Below, in pieces: positions 24,240-35,340 of a stretch of 64,000 nt of DNA. The notes under the pieces are model-generated. The model searched no databases. It was given only the letters and a program-made list of their open reading frames with translations, and was not told the origin of the DNA. This DNA comes from Blasia pusilla (taxonomy: Eukaryota > Marchantiophyta > Marchantiopsida > Blasiales). Both the position numbers and the translations under genes were made by a program. The stretch lies in contig CM114272.1 in assembly GCA_050084515.1 (NCBI GenBank), forward strand, positions 60,574,001 through 60,638,000, given 5' to 3'. Position 1 is the stretch's first letter; each line of letters starts with the position of its first letter.

Positions 24240-25491
24240 ATACACTCCCTTGACATGCATATTCTAGTTGAAAATGTAGTTCTCCACATAACCAACACAT
24301 GAACTATGCTTACTATTTACTTTTATATGATGCCATGGATCTTGGTTATTTCAGCTCTTTGTAGCTTCTCTCCAATCAAAATGCCACAACAAGATCTCTA
24401 GGGTTACGTGACTATGTCTGTATTGTGGTTGAAGTGCATGGTGTCTACCTAGTATCATCCATCATGGTGACTCCTTTGTAAGTGACTCGCAACTCAACAC
24501 GTTGTCAACAAGAATACAAACTTCATTGCCGACAAGCCAAGCAATGTAATCATCCAATCTAGCACTCCTTTAATAAGACATGGTCAAACACATACATATG
24601 ATGCATAACTTGTATTCCCTAGGCTTGAATCACCTTTGGGTGGCAAAAACAAATTTTTATTATTGATGATAGGCCTCATATATACTCCCACCACTTGGAC
24701 CCACAAAGTTTGGATAGTCACTAGCTTCTTGTTCCAAAGCCCCTAGTACCTACTCCCCAAAGAACTCTTCATTCATTTTTAGTGTATGAATTATTTATGT
24801 AAATAAGTATCCACTTCGTAAGGTTTATAGTTCCCACCCAATTTATCTTATTGCAAAGAGTGGCTTATCAACCTCTAAGCATTTCAGTTGTTGCCCCTCC
24901 CCGTCTAATTCTCCCCAAGGAAAATTAAGCGGGGAGGGGCATATTTTTGAATGCCTAAGGCATTTCCTTATTTAAAGATAGTAATGGTGACAAAATTTTG
25001 GAAGGGGAAAGAGGTAGTGCACTCCAAAAACCTTGTGGAGTCTAAGGGCAAGGGAGACGAAAAGAGAAAGAGGATGAAGGTGCCCCATTTTCATGATCCA
25101 TGAAATTAGAAAAAGAAATGTATTAATATGGAAACCCCCTTTTTTCTAGGATTACTAAATTTTGATTAAAAAATTATCCTAACACATTCATAATAATTCA
25201 AAACCTTGCAATAGTTACACTTTCTCATTAACTACTATTAAAAAATAAATTTGTTGTCAAACACATTGTCTTTGTTGAGCAATTAACATGTGTGAAGCAA
25301 ACAAGAGCCCAACTTTTGTTAATAATATAAATATGTATCCTAAGAATAAAATCTATTATTTCTGTAAAAAACTTTTTTCTTTCTTTCAATCTTCTCTATT
25401 CATCAAATGGCCTTTTCCACTGGGGTTAAAAAATTCATACATATTTATTTAGTAAAAACTTACAAACCCTTAGCTTAATATGAAATAAGCA
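24240..25491. other. AT-rich intergenic stretch
   Basis: No gene or bounded element recognised. Positions 24300-24560 are a little less AT-rich and may continue the gypsy remnant, but I could not align them. Confidence 0.4.
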
Positions 25492-26510
25492 TCATACTAT
25501 TAAGGGCATTAGCCCTTGCTAAGAAGCTCTGCTTAAACGCCACGTGCGATGCCTATCGAATATTCAAATATTGTTTAATTTTCCCTATACTAATATAATA
25601 TTTAATAGAAAGAAGGTTTTTAAACAATTATTAAATTTTGTTTTAAGGTAAGTTTAAATTTTGAATTTTGGAATCCCCAAAAAATTTACCTATTTCTCAT
25701 TATCAGTTTATTTTCTTATTTCCGAAGTTAAATTCATTATTTAAATTTTAAGAAAAAAACTAAACATTTTAATTTCAAGATAATTTTGGATGGGAAATTA
25801 TAGATTACTTTAGAAATACGTCAATTAATATTCTTTTCAAGCTTTAATTGTGAGGGATTTTTTAAGAATATTTTGAGATAATTTTTGGATCAAAGTGAGT
25901 GAAATTCTTTTACTAATTGAGAAACTTTGAAGATCGCTATCAAATATAGGGATAACATTTTTTAATTTGACCGTATACTAAGAAAAAAATAAGAATGGGT
26001 AAGGTTTTCATAACAATTAATTATTTATAATTAACTCAAATTCAAACATCTTCCTCGATGAAATCTTCTATAGTCTCTTTCATTTCTTTAATCTTTCCTC
26101 ATTTGAAAATTTAAAATTATCTTTTCAAGGTTCATGCAAAAAAAATTTAAAGTTTAGTTTTGAGGGGAAATTGATTTTTCTTTTGGGAAAGAATGAAAAG
26201 GATAATAGGAGACTAATGGGATAAGAATATTCTTCAAATTAAAGGAAGACATGTTATTTCTATGTTATTTTTAAGTTTCAAATTAGATTTGCGGAAAGAT
26301 TTAATCCCTCTTTTGGAAAAACAAATCATCAAAAGAAGGTGTTTTCTTTCATTTTTTCAAAATTAATAAAATAAAATATATGAAAAATTGTATTAAACCA
26401 AATTAGATGTATTTAAAAAAAGAAAATTTGATATTTTTATCAATTTCGTAAAATTAAAATTTCCATATGTGAATTTTTTCATTCCCAATTATCTCACTCC
26501 CTATTATTTA
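25492..26510 (+). mobile_element. Helitron-like family 2, copy 2
   Basis: It begins A/TCATACTATTAAGGGC and follows the copy at 16208 for about 1 kb, including AAGAAGCTCTG, AACGCCACGTGCG and GGATAATAGGAGACTAATGGG. The right end is not defined. Confidence 0.5.
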
Positions 26511-28576
26511 CAAACTTCTTTCATTTTGGATTATCTCACCCTAAGGATTATTAGTATGATATAAGCATATGAATGAATATACAACTGATTGGAAATATTT
26601 TTTTATAATAATTGATTCCTCCTTTTATCCCTTCTTTCTCCTCCTTAAATACGGAAAAATAGTATGAGTTCATATATATGATTTTCCCGAAATAATTTTC
26701 TATAAATTATGACGTCCTCCATCGCTTTGTCCTTTCCCTTAAATATCGCAGAAAGCTTGGAATTAACATTCAAATCTCCACAATCGTTTTCTATTTTCTT
26801 ATATTTCAATAAATAAAATGATTTTACGCTTTCCTTTATCGCTTTCTCTTTTTTCTCTTAAATACGCAGACATCGTACCTGACGCCAAAAGTAAACTGTT
26901 CCGCCATTACCGCAGTGGTCAACTGCAACGCGGTATTGGCGTGTAACGATCATAACTCCCCCTTGTCCGGACGGATGGACGAACGGAGCTTCCGGACGGG
27001 GAAGTGATACTCCGGATATGTGATGGACTCTGACAGTCCGACAACTGCCGACAGCAAGCGTGGCAACGAGAAGGCAGTGCCACGTGGGAACGCGGAGAGA
27101 CGGTTGGGAATGCAAACCGTTGGACGGACCGTCGAATGCGGCGACCGTCCGCGGGGCGGATCATGGATGGAGAACTTCCCGTCCGCCGTCGTACCCCGCG
27201 CGCGCGACCGGGGACCATTGAGTTTGCCCGTAGTCTCTTGAGTCTTGTCACTCTTGTGCGCGTAAAGTATAAGCGAAGCTTAGACTTTACGCGCTTCAGG
27301 TTAATTATTTATTTTGTTTCTTTTCCTCTAATTATTTAAAAGTAATAATAATAACCTTGGATTATGGGATGCAATTCGGAAGTAACTGGGACCCCAACTA
27401 CGTAGGAGACCCAGAACGCAGTTCTACTCAGAGGGGCGTTGATCTCAAGCAATCGAGTGGCGTACAATGTACTTAGTTATTTCGTTTTCCCTTTTTCTGG
27501 TATTTATGAAGGTCCCACAATGGACACTCATGTTGATAAAGGTCATAAAGGCCTATTTAGCTGGTTCCTCACAGCCGAGAGGATTATTGACGTGAATTAA
27601 TGGGCTTATAAGTCCACGAGTTTAGGGACTAGACTTTTAAGATTGGTTAAATTAATGCACATTCATGTTTGAATTAGTGTTTGTTTACTCGTTTTATAAG
27701 TTTTTTAGGTTCATTATCGATTTTAATTATGATATTGGTTTCTTTAGAAAATTAAGAATACTTTAATTGCTTCCTTTTCCCATATTAGTTCATTTTGAGT
27801 TTTTATTAGTCAAATGTACACATGTGTATGGAGTATAAACCAATATGCAGAAGAAAATAATGAGAATATATGTGCATAAGAAACGTGGATAATCTAGATA
27901 GCAAAAAAATTAATGAGAACTTGTAAAGGCCATAATTAATCATTAATAATTTGTACATGTCATTCAAATTGCATTGAATTCTATTCAAATTAAAACTGTG
28001 GAGCCTTTCTTGTTGTTTCGTCCAACCAAGTTGCCCTATTTTGTTGGGGGTCATGCAATAATTTTTTATAATATAATTCAACAATCTAAAAATTGTATAG
28101 ATCCTCTTTGTGTCACTATTATGTGATTGAGTAAAGAGTACTTATCATTATATTCTCTCCATTGATCTCTTCCTTCTCTCCCTTATGTGTATCGTAAACT
28201 TAAGAGAGAGGGTAGCGATGAAAGTGGAGTATATAGAGACGGAACTCTCTCCCTTTAACGATGGGATTGGATAAAGATTCATGGGCCCTCCCACACTCTA
28301 CAAGATTTGTCTCTAGAGAGAGGGAGTAGTCCCTCAAGCTCCATATCTCCCCTTTGTATTCTCTCTTGAGGGATGGAAGGCGTTTCTCTCCCCCTCTCTA
28401 AAGATCGGAGGATCGATTTTCCACTCCATTAACCACATTCTTTGTATTTTCCCTCTCTATATTTCTTTCCAGAGGAATTTAGAGCACAATTCTCCTCAAT
28501 CCTCTGAGCCTCATCCAGCCCCTCCGCCATTGTCTATTTTCACCCTTCCAGAGAGGGTAGAGATTAACCATGATAG

Positions 28577-28578
<2 letters not shown>
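26511..28578. other. Intergenic with GC-rich island 26885-27240
   Basis: A ~350-bp CG-rich block interrupts AT-rich DNA. It contains CGGACGG-type words and a GCGCGCGCG run, and ends just before a strong hairpin (27258-27294). Frames through it (minus 26858-27251) have no recognisable domain. Sequence after 27360 (a GGGACCCCAACTACGTAGGAGACCC phrase) looks like a retroelement flank, but I cannot name it. Confidence 0.4.
27258..27294. repeat. Strong hairpin, 11-bp arms plus inner 5-bp arms
   Basis: The outer arms GCGCGTAAAGT and ACTTTACGCGC are perfect. Inside, TAAGC and GCTTA pair around a GAA loop, separated from the outer stem by one A/G mismatch. This gives a nearly continuous 17-bp stem. 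Confidence 0.9.

Positions 28579-28648
<70 letters not shown>
28579..28648. repeat. (TC)35 microsatellite
   Basis: Uninterrupted TC dinucleotides between GAA and ATTATACC. The open frame through it is a repeat artefact. Confidence 0.98.
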
Positions 28649-28652
<4 letters not shown>

Positions 28653-29115
28653 TACCATTCTTTATAAATTCCCTAAGAATGGCTCTCCTATTAAAAAAAA
28701 TCTTTCTCTCTTGCTCTCTTCTATTACAAGTTCATTCTCGTCTTTGCTTTCTCCCCCAAGTGAAAATAAATATTTACGCCATGATGTGGAAGAGTATGCA
28801 TTTAATGTTGTGAACCTAATTAGATCCCAAGTTAGACTTGACATACGTTTCCTTATAAAAAATAATCACGTAGATCAAGTTAAGTCACATATTATATATG
28901 AGATCAAGAATTTACATCCAAATGAAATTTTAATGTAAAGTTATAATAATATCATCTAGATTTATTAAAATATTTAAAGGCATCATATGACACACTAGAA
29001 GCACATGATCTACTTCTTTCTGGTCATAATCAAGACCTTCAGAAATTCAAAAAAAAAAATTTGAAGTAATATTATAAATATTTTCTATTTAATTATTGGC
29101 ATTGATACCCCCTTT
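28649..29115. other. Intergenic, nothing recognised
   Basis: A short frame (28570-28938) continues out of the TC repeat and includes VNLIRSQVRLDIRFL. I see no family match and treat it as non-coding. Confidence 0.4.
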
Positions 29116-29455
29116 TGTGAAAGTCTTTATAGTCCACGGACAGGTCCATGTCCGTGGACTTACGTCTATCCTATTGATTGAAGGACTTGTCTCATGTGGG
29201 CTCCATCTTCCTCTTCTTTCTCATTTCCCCCATTTGCTTTTTGATTCCATACTTTCCAGTTTCTTCCTCCCTCCATCCCCACTTCCTCTCCTCTTATTTT
29301 CCCGCTGGCCCTTGCCCTAGCTTCTATCATGAACTATAAGTGTGGGCTCCATCTCTTACAATCCATGCTAGTGGTCATGTCCGAACTTGTCTGTCCATAT
29401 CCGTCCTAGGGACGGACTTGTCCATTTTTGTGTAACCATGCTCATGCCACCTCAT
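29116..29455 (+). mobile_element. MITE-like dispersed repeat, copy B
   Basis: It has the GTCCACGGACAG/GTCCATGTCCGTGGAC hairpin at the left and the ATCATGAACTATAAGTGTGG box in the middle. The right end is CTAGGGACGGACTTGTCC, then TTTTGTGTAACCATG. Confidence 0.7.
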
Positions 29456-29529
29456 AAATGAAGGCGAAACGACCGAACCAAACTAGCGATGCCGAATCGC
29501 CAAACCAAACCTCTTTTGCCTAAATAGCA

Positions 29530-30870
29530 CTTCTTTGCATTTACGGGCAGGTTGAGCTCTACAAAATCAACTGATATCATTCCAAGTGATATCAATTGAT
29601 TTTATTATTTTGCTCAATCGTCTCATTTTGTTATGGAGCGTAATCTCAAGTGGTTTATTGTTGGATACCATTCGGAAAAATGTCACCAATAAAAACAATT
29701 GAGAGTTACTTTCCTCCCTCGTCACAACACAATTCAAGATTATGTTTCCCAATCTGCTTCTTTATCAACATTTTATATATTTTGAATACTCCTTACTTAG
29801 TTTCAAAAATTATACTAATATATCTCTAGATAATTCATCCATAAGTGAAATGAAGTACTAGAAACCATTAAGGCTAAGACATTGGATTAGGGTCCAAGCA
29901 TCGTTATGAATTTAATCCGATATTTTGGATGTTCTCATATATTTCTTTCAAGATGGAAATCTAGCTTCTTTTCCAAATTGAAAATAATGACATACCTTTA
30001 ACATGCTATGATTATAAATTTTGGGAAGTCCACTTGGTAGATCCTATGATGAAAGACCTTATAGCCTTTGAAGAGTCATTTGTCTAACTCTTTTAGGCTA
30101 TAGATTGATATCTATGATTTGTGGGTCAATTTTATCATAACTTGTTGTTTGAACTAGCATACAAATATCTATTTTGAATATTCTATTGGATCTAGATCTT
30201 TTGGTTATCATTGCCTCATCATTCATTATTTTACTAAAATAATCATTTATGTTAAACTCCACTTAATATTCCTATTCCACTATTTCTCCTTAAGAAATAA
30301 GATTTCCCCCAATAGTTGTGAGATCCATTGGTCCTCTATTTCTTACATTGACCTTAGGTCCCTAATAATTTTTTTTAAACTTAGAATTCTTTTGTATATC
30401 ATACAAGTTACCATCTCCAACTAGACGCATCTTGTCATTGATTAACAACTCACTTCTTTAAAATATGATATTTATTTGTTATGAAGATATGGGTGTTTAA
30501 GGACTTCTATTCTCTTAAAATACCTTAAAGAATTACAAATGTGAAATAATTGGCCTTTATTCTCATTCTAATTTTCATCAATAATATGTATGATACTCAA
30601 ATCATATTCATGGATGCTTTATAATCCTTTATTTACCTCATTCACTTTTTGTTTTAATTCAAACTTCCTAGCCTTTATAGATATCTCGAATAATTTTTGT
30701 AATGCATCCCACGTCTAATTAGGATATTGACATATTGAATACAACCAATGGGAAAACTTATCACAACCATTGAATTATAGTGAATAATATGTCTAACATG
30801 TTTATTTGAAACACATTTTAGATATCTAAATATTTTGTGATTCTTTTTGGCTTGGCTCATCACTTGTTAT
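29530..30870 (-). pseudogene. Decayed Ty1/copia integrase/pre-integrase remnant
   Basis: Conceptual reading on the minus strand, across many stops and shifts, gives a copia order. A pre-integrase-like stretch (MTLQRL ... DLPSGLP) is followed by a GKEARFPS-like linker. The integrase core start follows (YFISLMDELSRD then FLKLSKEYSKYIK) and then KKQIGKHNLELCCDEGGK. Upstream, 30675-30863 keeps an open 62-residue piece that may derive from the zinc-knuckle region. No intact domain remains. The assignment rests on motif order. Confidence 0.6.
29563..29603. repeat. Hairpin with 17-bp arms, one mismatch
   Basis: AAAATCAACTGATATCA (29563-29579) pairs with TGATATCAATTGATTTT (29587-29603) around TTCCAAG; a single C/T difference breaks perfect symmetry. 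It lies inside the low-coordinate end of the copia remnant. Confidence 0.9.
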
Positions 30871-32475
30871 AACATCCAATAATTCTTTCCATAGAAGAAA
30901 TTTCTTCATGTGAAACTTCCAAATATTGTAATTATTCTTATATACCTTCCCACTTATAATTGATACTAAAGAATACTCTATGAAAGCTAATTCTACTCAC
31001 AAATTGCTCTTAGTAAATCACATACCATATTAAAGAAATTGGCTTAAATTTGGCTGAGATTAACCAATATATGATCAATGGTTCAATTCGCAATCGAAAT
31101 TTTGAGATACAATATTCAATATCTCATAGGTTGCTTGATTTCCATGATTCCTAATCAATATATATCTTCAACATCATGCTCTTCTATTCAATCTATGCTT
31201 CTTTAAGTACAACATCAAAGTATATTTTTGATAAATAGAGACAATTGAGCTCAATTGATGCATATCATGCCGTATTTTAATACTCCTTATTAAAAAAATA
31301 TATATCTAGGTCTCCCTCAATATAATTAAGCATCATAAATATAAATAATCAAAACCGCATTGACACATAGATAAAAGGAATCCGTTATGAAGCAAGCTTG
31401 TCACCAAGAAATAATGATTTATTATCTTATAAGACTTCAAAATTTGTGCCATAATCTCTCAAAAGAAGGATCAATCATAAAAAGAGAGCTAATGGTTGGG
31501 AGTAACATAGAAAGAAAACCCGTGAAAGAGTTGAAGATATAGATGACCAAAAAATAAGGTATTATAAGTTGTGTTGATTCCAATTAGATATATGATATCT
31601 TAATAATTTTTTTGAAAAATAATGTATTTGCATTCTTGATTGATAGAAAAAATCGCAAGAGGAGAAACACATTAATACAATCGATCAATAATAAATTTAG
31701 AAAATTGTTACATACTCCATTAGATTGATGGATGTCATTTTGACTCCCTAGAGGACCAAATTTGTGATATTGGGCTCATGAAAATTCCAACAGTGTATGT
31801 GTATATATGGCTTCAAGAAATTATATTTTTTTAAATGATCTACATGATGTTATTCACAAAATTTTGAATGCGTGTCATAAATTACTATAGCACACTTATA
31901 ATTGTCAATGATATACTCTATTGCTTACTATCTATACAAACATCTTTCATTCTTTTTGTATAATAATTAGGTTAATGTAGACACATTTTTAGTGAATTTT
32001 TGTAACACATTGGTCATGCTCTCTAATTGCTTTTCTAGCCATTGTTTTACTGAGCTATATTTTCATACATCTATATTATTAGTAAAGGATGGACTCACAT
32101 TCGCAATTTCCTTGGGTCCACAAATATATTTTCATAACATATCTACAAGGAACATTGATGGGGATAGTTAAATTAAAAGAAGGCAGGATGTACAAGGAGG
32201 GGAGGGGAGGGTTTTATAAATTCTCAACTTCAAACCTTTTAGGAGTAGAGGTTACACTGAAGTGTCTTTTCGTATTTTTTCCATTTAATTAAAAAAATAT
32301 CTTTCTCAAAAAACATACGATGAGTAGATTTTTTAAGTCATCCCAATTGAAATTTTAATATTTTTTCCATTATAATAATTTTTTTTAAAATTGAATAATA
32401 TTAGGGTAGGAAAATTCCGATTCAAGATGAAAATTACAAAATAGAAAAAATATTCAAAAAGTGCAGAATATGCGC
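30871..32475. other. AT-rich intergenic; possible Helitron 5' end at 32076
   Basis: ACATCTATATTATTAGTAAAGG near 32070-32090 resembles the 5' terminus of the short Helitrons (A/TCTATATTATTA), here on the plus strand. No matching 3' hairpin and CTAG end was found. No gene is supported. Confidence 0.4.
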
Positions 32476-32793
32476 AAATTAGTGTGCCCGCCCCCCCTCT
32501 CTCAATGTCATCCATGGTATGATGAGATCTTTACTTTCCTTTATATTTAAATAGTTAACCCAATATTGAGTCTTAAAATTGTTGAGAGCCTATCTTTTCT
32601 ATAATAAGATTGCCTCCATGTCAATTGACTCATTAAAAAATAGTCCAAATATAAAACCTATAAACATAAAAAATGATAAATTTTTTGATAGATTCCATCA
32701 CTGCTAATTTGGCTATTATATTATTGACTCATAATTTATTGAAGATATTTTCTCGCCTTCGTAATAATATTTTGGGGGCGGGCACACTAATTT
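32476..32793. mobile_element. 318-bp segment with 20-bp perfect terminal inverted repeats
   Basis: The left arm AAATTAGTGTGCCCGCCCCC (32476-32495) is the exact reverse complement of 32774-32793. The GC-rich arms contrast with the AT-rich interior and surroundings. There is no coding capacity and no clear target duplication, so the true outer ends are uncertain. Confidence 0.7.
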
Positions 32794-33550
32794 ACAATTC
32801 ATATATACAACTATTTTTTCCTCATATAATACGATAAGATAACTCAGAGGATAGACATAAAAAGATCCAAAGATATTTTTGGAAAAATATATCTCAAGAT
32901 GGGAATTTGACTTGAAAATATTTTAGATTGATATTTTTGCAAGCCTAGAAAAGAGAGAATTATAATGTGAGCTATCAGAAGCCAATTGAATTTCTAGAGT
33001 TTAACATGAAAAATATAAAGCATAAATAGTAAAGACAGATTTTTGGTTGATATAAATAGTAATGAAACTTAACTTTGCTCTGAAAAAACTCATATAATTT
33101 TATTTATTGGTTGTGAGGGGGAGGTTACACTCGCATTTTCCAACCCTTCTTTCTAAATTAGGAAAATAAGATCACTCTCGTCATTTTGATTTCAAAATTT
33201 TAATTTTTTCCTAAATTTGAAAATTTAATAAATAGTGGAAAAAAAAATAGGAGGGATCCTTATGAACACTGCATGAACATCCAAAAATCCCCATCTCTCC
33301 CTTTGAATGGGAAAATTGCTCTGATGTTTGGAAGAATTAATGTTGTCCCACCATTCTCTTATTGTTGTTTGGAGCCTCTTCATTTTGATCCAATACAAAA
33401 ATAAAATTATTAAAAGGAATTATTAAAAAGGACCATTCTACCTTTGGCTTGGTGTAACGTAAAATGAAGAACATCAAGTGGTGTTAATACATAGCTCCTC
33501 AAAAGAAGTTGGCACGAATGAAAGTACACTGATTAAAATTAACTAAATTA
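32794..33550. other. AT-rich intergenic, nothing recognised
   Basis: No gene, RNA or bounded repeat was identified in this stretch. Confidence 0.5.
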
Positions 33551-33607
33551 CTAGTGTGTAACTCGTGCCATGCATGAGAGTAAAAGCACTAAAGATGATG
33601 TATACAG

Positions 33608-33649
<42 letters not shown>

Positions 33650-33752
33650 CCCGTATTATGAAAAAAAACATTCTTGCTCCCCGATTATCCGGTGTCAAAC
33701 AAATAGATGCTTGCAAATCAAGAAGACACTCTTTAATAATAATATAAATTGA
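33551..33752 (-). mobile_element. Short non-autonomous Helitron (about 202 bp)
   Basis: On the minus strand the 5' end is A/TCAATTTATATTATTATTAAAG. The 3' end has hairpin CTCATGC ATG GCACGAG, then TTACACA, then CTAG before T (33551/33550). It shares GAGTG..TTCTTGATTTGCAA with the copy at 20502-20672. A (TA)n microsatellite (33612-33646) has expanded inside it. Confidence 0.75.
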
Positions 33753-33983
33753 TGATACCTCTCTTAGAGTCGGGTCCCACATACATGCACAGAGATCGCA
33801 ACGACCTTATTTTTGCACCCAAAATTATTTTCCAATTTACAAAAAATAAAAAAAATCGGTTGTGCATAGTTATTTTCGGTTATTAGCTAGTGGAGGTCGC
33901 AAGGACGTCAGACCATTTGTGCGCCCAAAAAACTTGGCGACCCTCTAAGGTTACCGCAACCCAACATGCATGGGATCCAACCC

Positions 33984-34322
33984 TTATGAGCATTTGCCAT
34001 GTGAAATGAAACTAAATTGTACACTTGATCATGGGCCATGAAATCAAAATGTTGAAAATATAAATTAATTTCTCATAACTACTCCGGAATAGTTTTTAAA
34101 CTAACAATAATATTTCAATGGAGCAAAGAATTATAAAGATTATATATAATCTTAAATGAAAAGTTTCAACTAAAAAGACTTTGCTCCTCTAGTATGTTAT
34201 TGTTAATTTAAAAACTATTTCATATTAATAATAAAAAATCATTTATATTTTCAACATTTTAGTTTTGTGACCAAATCAAAATGATCAATTTAGTTGCATC
34301 TCACATGGCAAATACCCATATG
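33984..34322. mobile_element. Foldback (long inverted repeat) element, ~340 bp
   Basis: The left arm (about 33984-34135) and right arm (about 34181-34322) are reverse complements at roughly 75-80% by eye. Landmarks are ATTTGCCATGTGA, CAACTAAATTG, AAAATGTTGAAAATATAAAT, ATAGTTTTTAAA and GAGCAAAG on the two arms. The centre holds the perfect palindrome AAGATTATATATAATCTT. No coding capacity. Transcription would give a long imperfect hairpin. Confidence 0.85.
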
Positions 34323-34409
34323 GTATGACAATCTGAGTTGCATTTCCATAGCACATAATCATGTGTTTCATGTTCGTATGAAGCACATAGAGACTCAATA
34401 TCTATTTTT

Positions 34410-34730
34410 TTAGTGATGGAGAGAGAGGTTTTGAAGTTAGTATATTGTCAAACGGAGGATAACTATGCATGCATCTTCACCAAAGCCTTTAGCAAAGATC
34501 ATCTTGGGCGACATCTGAAGGGTCTTGGCATAGATCTAAGATAGTAGTCCATATAAGAGTGGATATTGAGAGAAGGTGTTGGATTCTAAACATCCTCTTC
34601 TTCTTGTGCACCATTAATTTGATTGCCCCCCTTATATGAGGACAACCCTGGATATATGGTTCCGACTTAGTCGCTCAAGGATTCATAGTAATATAACTCC
34701 TTCAACGTCATAGGATTTTAAAGGAAATTG
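34410..34730 (+). pseudogene. Ty1/copia 3' end: RNase H tail and start of 3' LTR
   Basis: The plus strand reads LKLVYCQTEDNYACIFTKAF, then HLGRHLKGLGI and a stop at about 34544. This is the usual end of copia RNase H ('AD.FTKAL...LG'). A purine stretch GAGAGAAGG precedes TGTTGGATTC at 34579, the likely LTR start. That LTR resembles the copia LTR at 1263-1663. The rest of the element is missing. Confidence 0.7.
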
Positions 34731-35019
34731 TTGGTGGAAGGTGAGGATAGTTTTGTGGGGAGAAAAATAAAAATTCAAAAATAAATACTTATAGAATATA
34801 ATGAAGATAAACATGAAGAAAAGTCTATTCCTCCTGCCCCCTCCTCCCATTTTAGACTTGAATTAGATTCACGTGATTCATAAAGTGATCTTTGTCATGG
34901 TATGGGGTGCTCGTAGGAATTAGAGAAGGTCCTCAATAATCACATGGAATATTTGCAAAAAGTACAAAAGGTTGAGAATTTGGATATAAGGAAGGAGATT
35001 GAAAATATAGGGACAAAGT

Positions 35020-35340
35020 TATGACAAGGAACCAAGGTTCCATGTGGAAAAAGTCCACGTTCATGTCCATGTCCGTGGACTTACATCCGTGCTATGGAAG
35101 GACTTGTTCATTTAGATCCCACCTTCCCCTTCTTTTCTTATTCCTTCCACTTCCATTTATGTTCCATACTTTCCCAATTTTTTCCTCCCTCCATCTCCAC
35201 TCCCTCCCCCTTATTGCCCCATTTGCCCTTGCTCTACCTTCCATCATAAGCTATAAGTGTGGGCCCCATCTTTTATAGTCCATGTCTGGAGACATATCCA
35301 TACTTGTCCGTCCATGTCCATTTTTTTGCAACAATGCAAG
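35020..35340 (+). mobile_element. MITE-like dispersed repeat, copy C
   Basis: It shares ATGTCCATGTCCGTGGACTTAC, a pyrimidine-rich middle, ATCATAAGCTATAAGTGTGG and the GTCCGTCCATGTCC right end with copies A and B. Confidence 0.7.

Noticed and set aside
28570-28938. 122-codon frame with a long Ser-Leu run
   Set aside because: The first half is the TC microsatellite and the rest has no support.
33565-33782. Frames with Ile-Tyr runs
   Set aside because: They are produced by the TA microsatellite inside a short Helitron.
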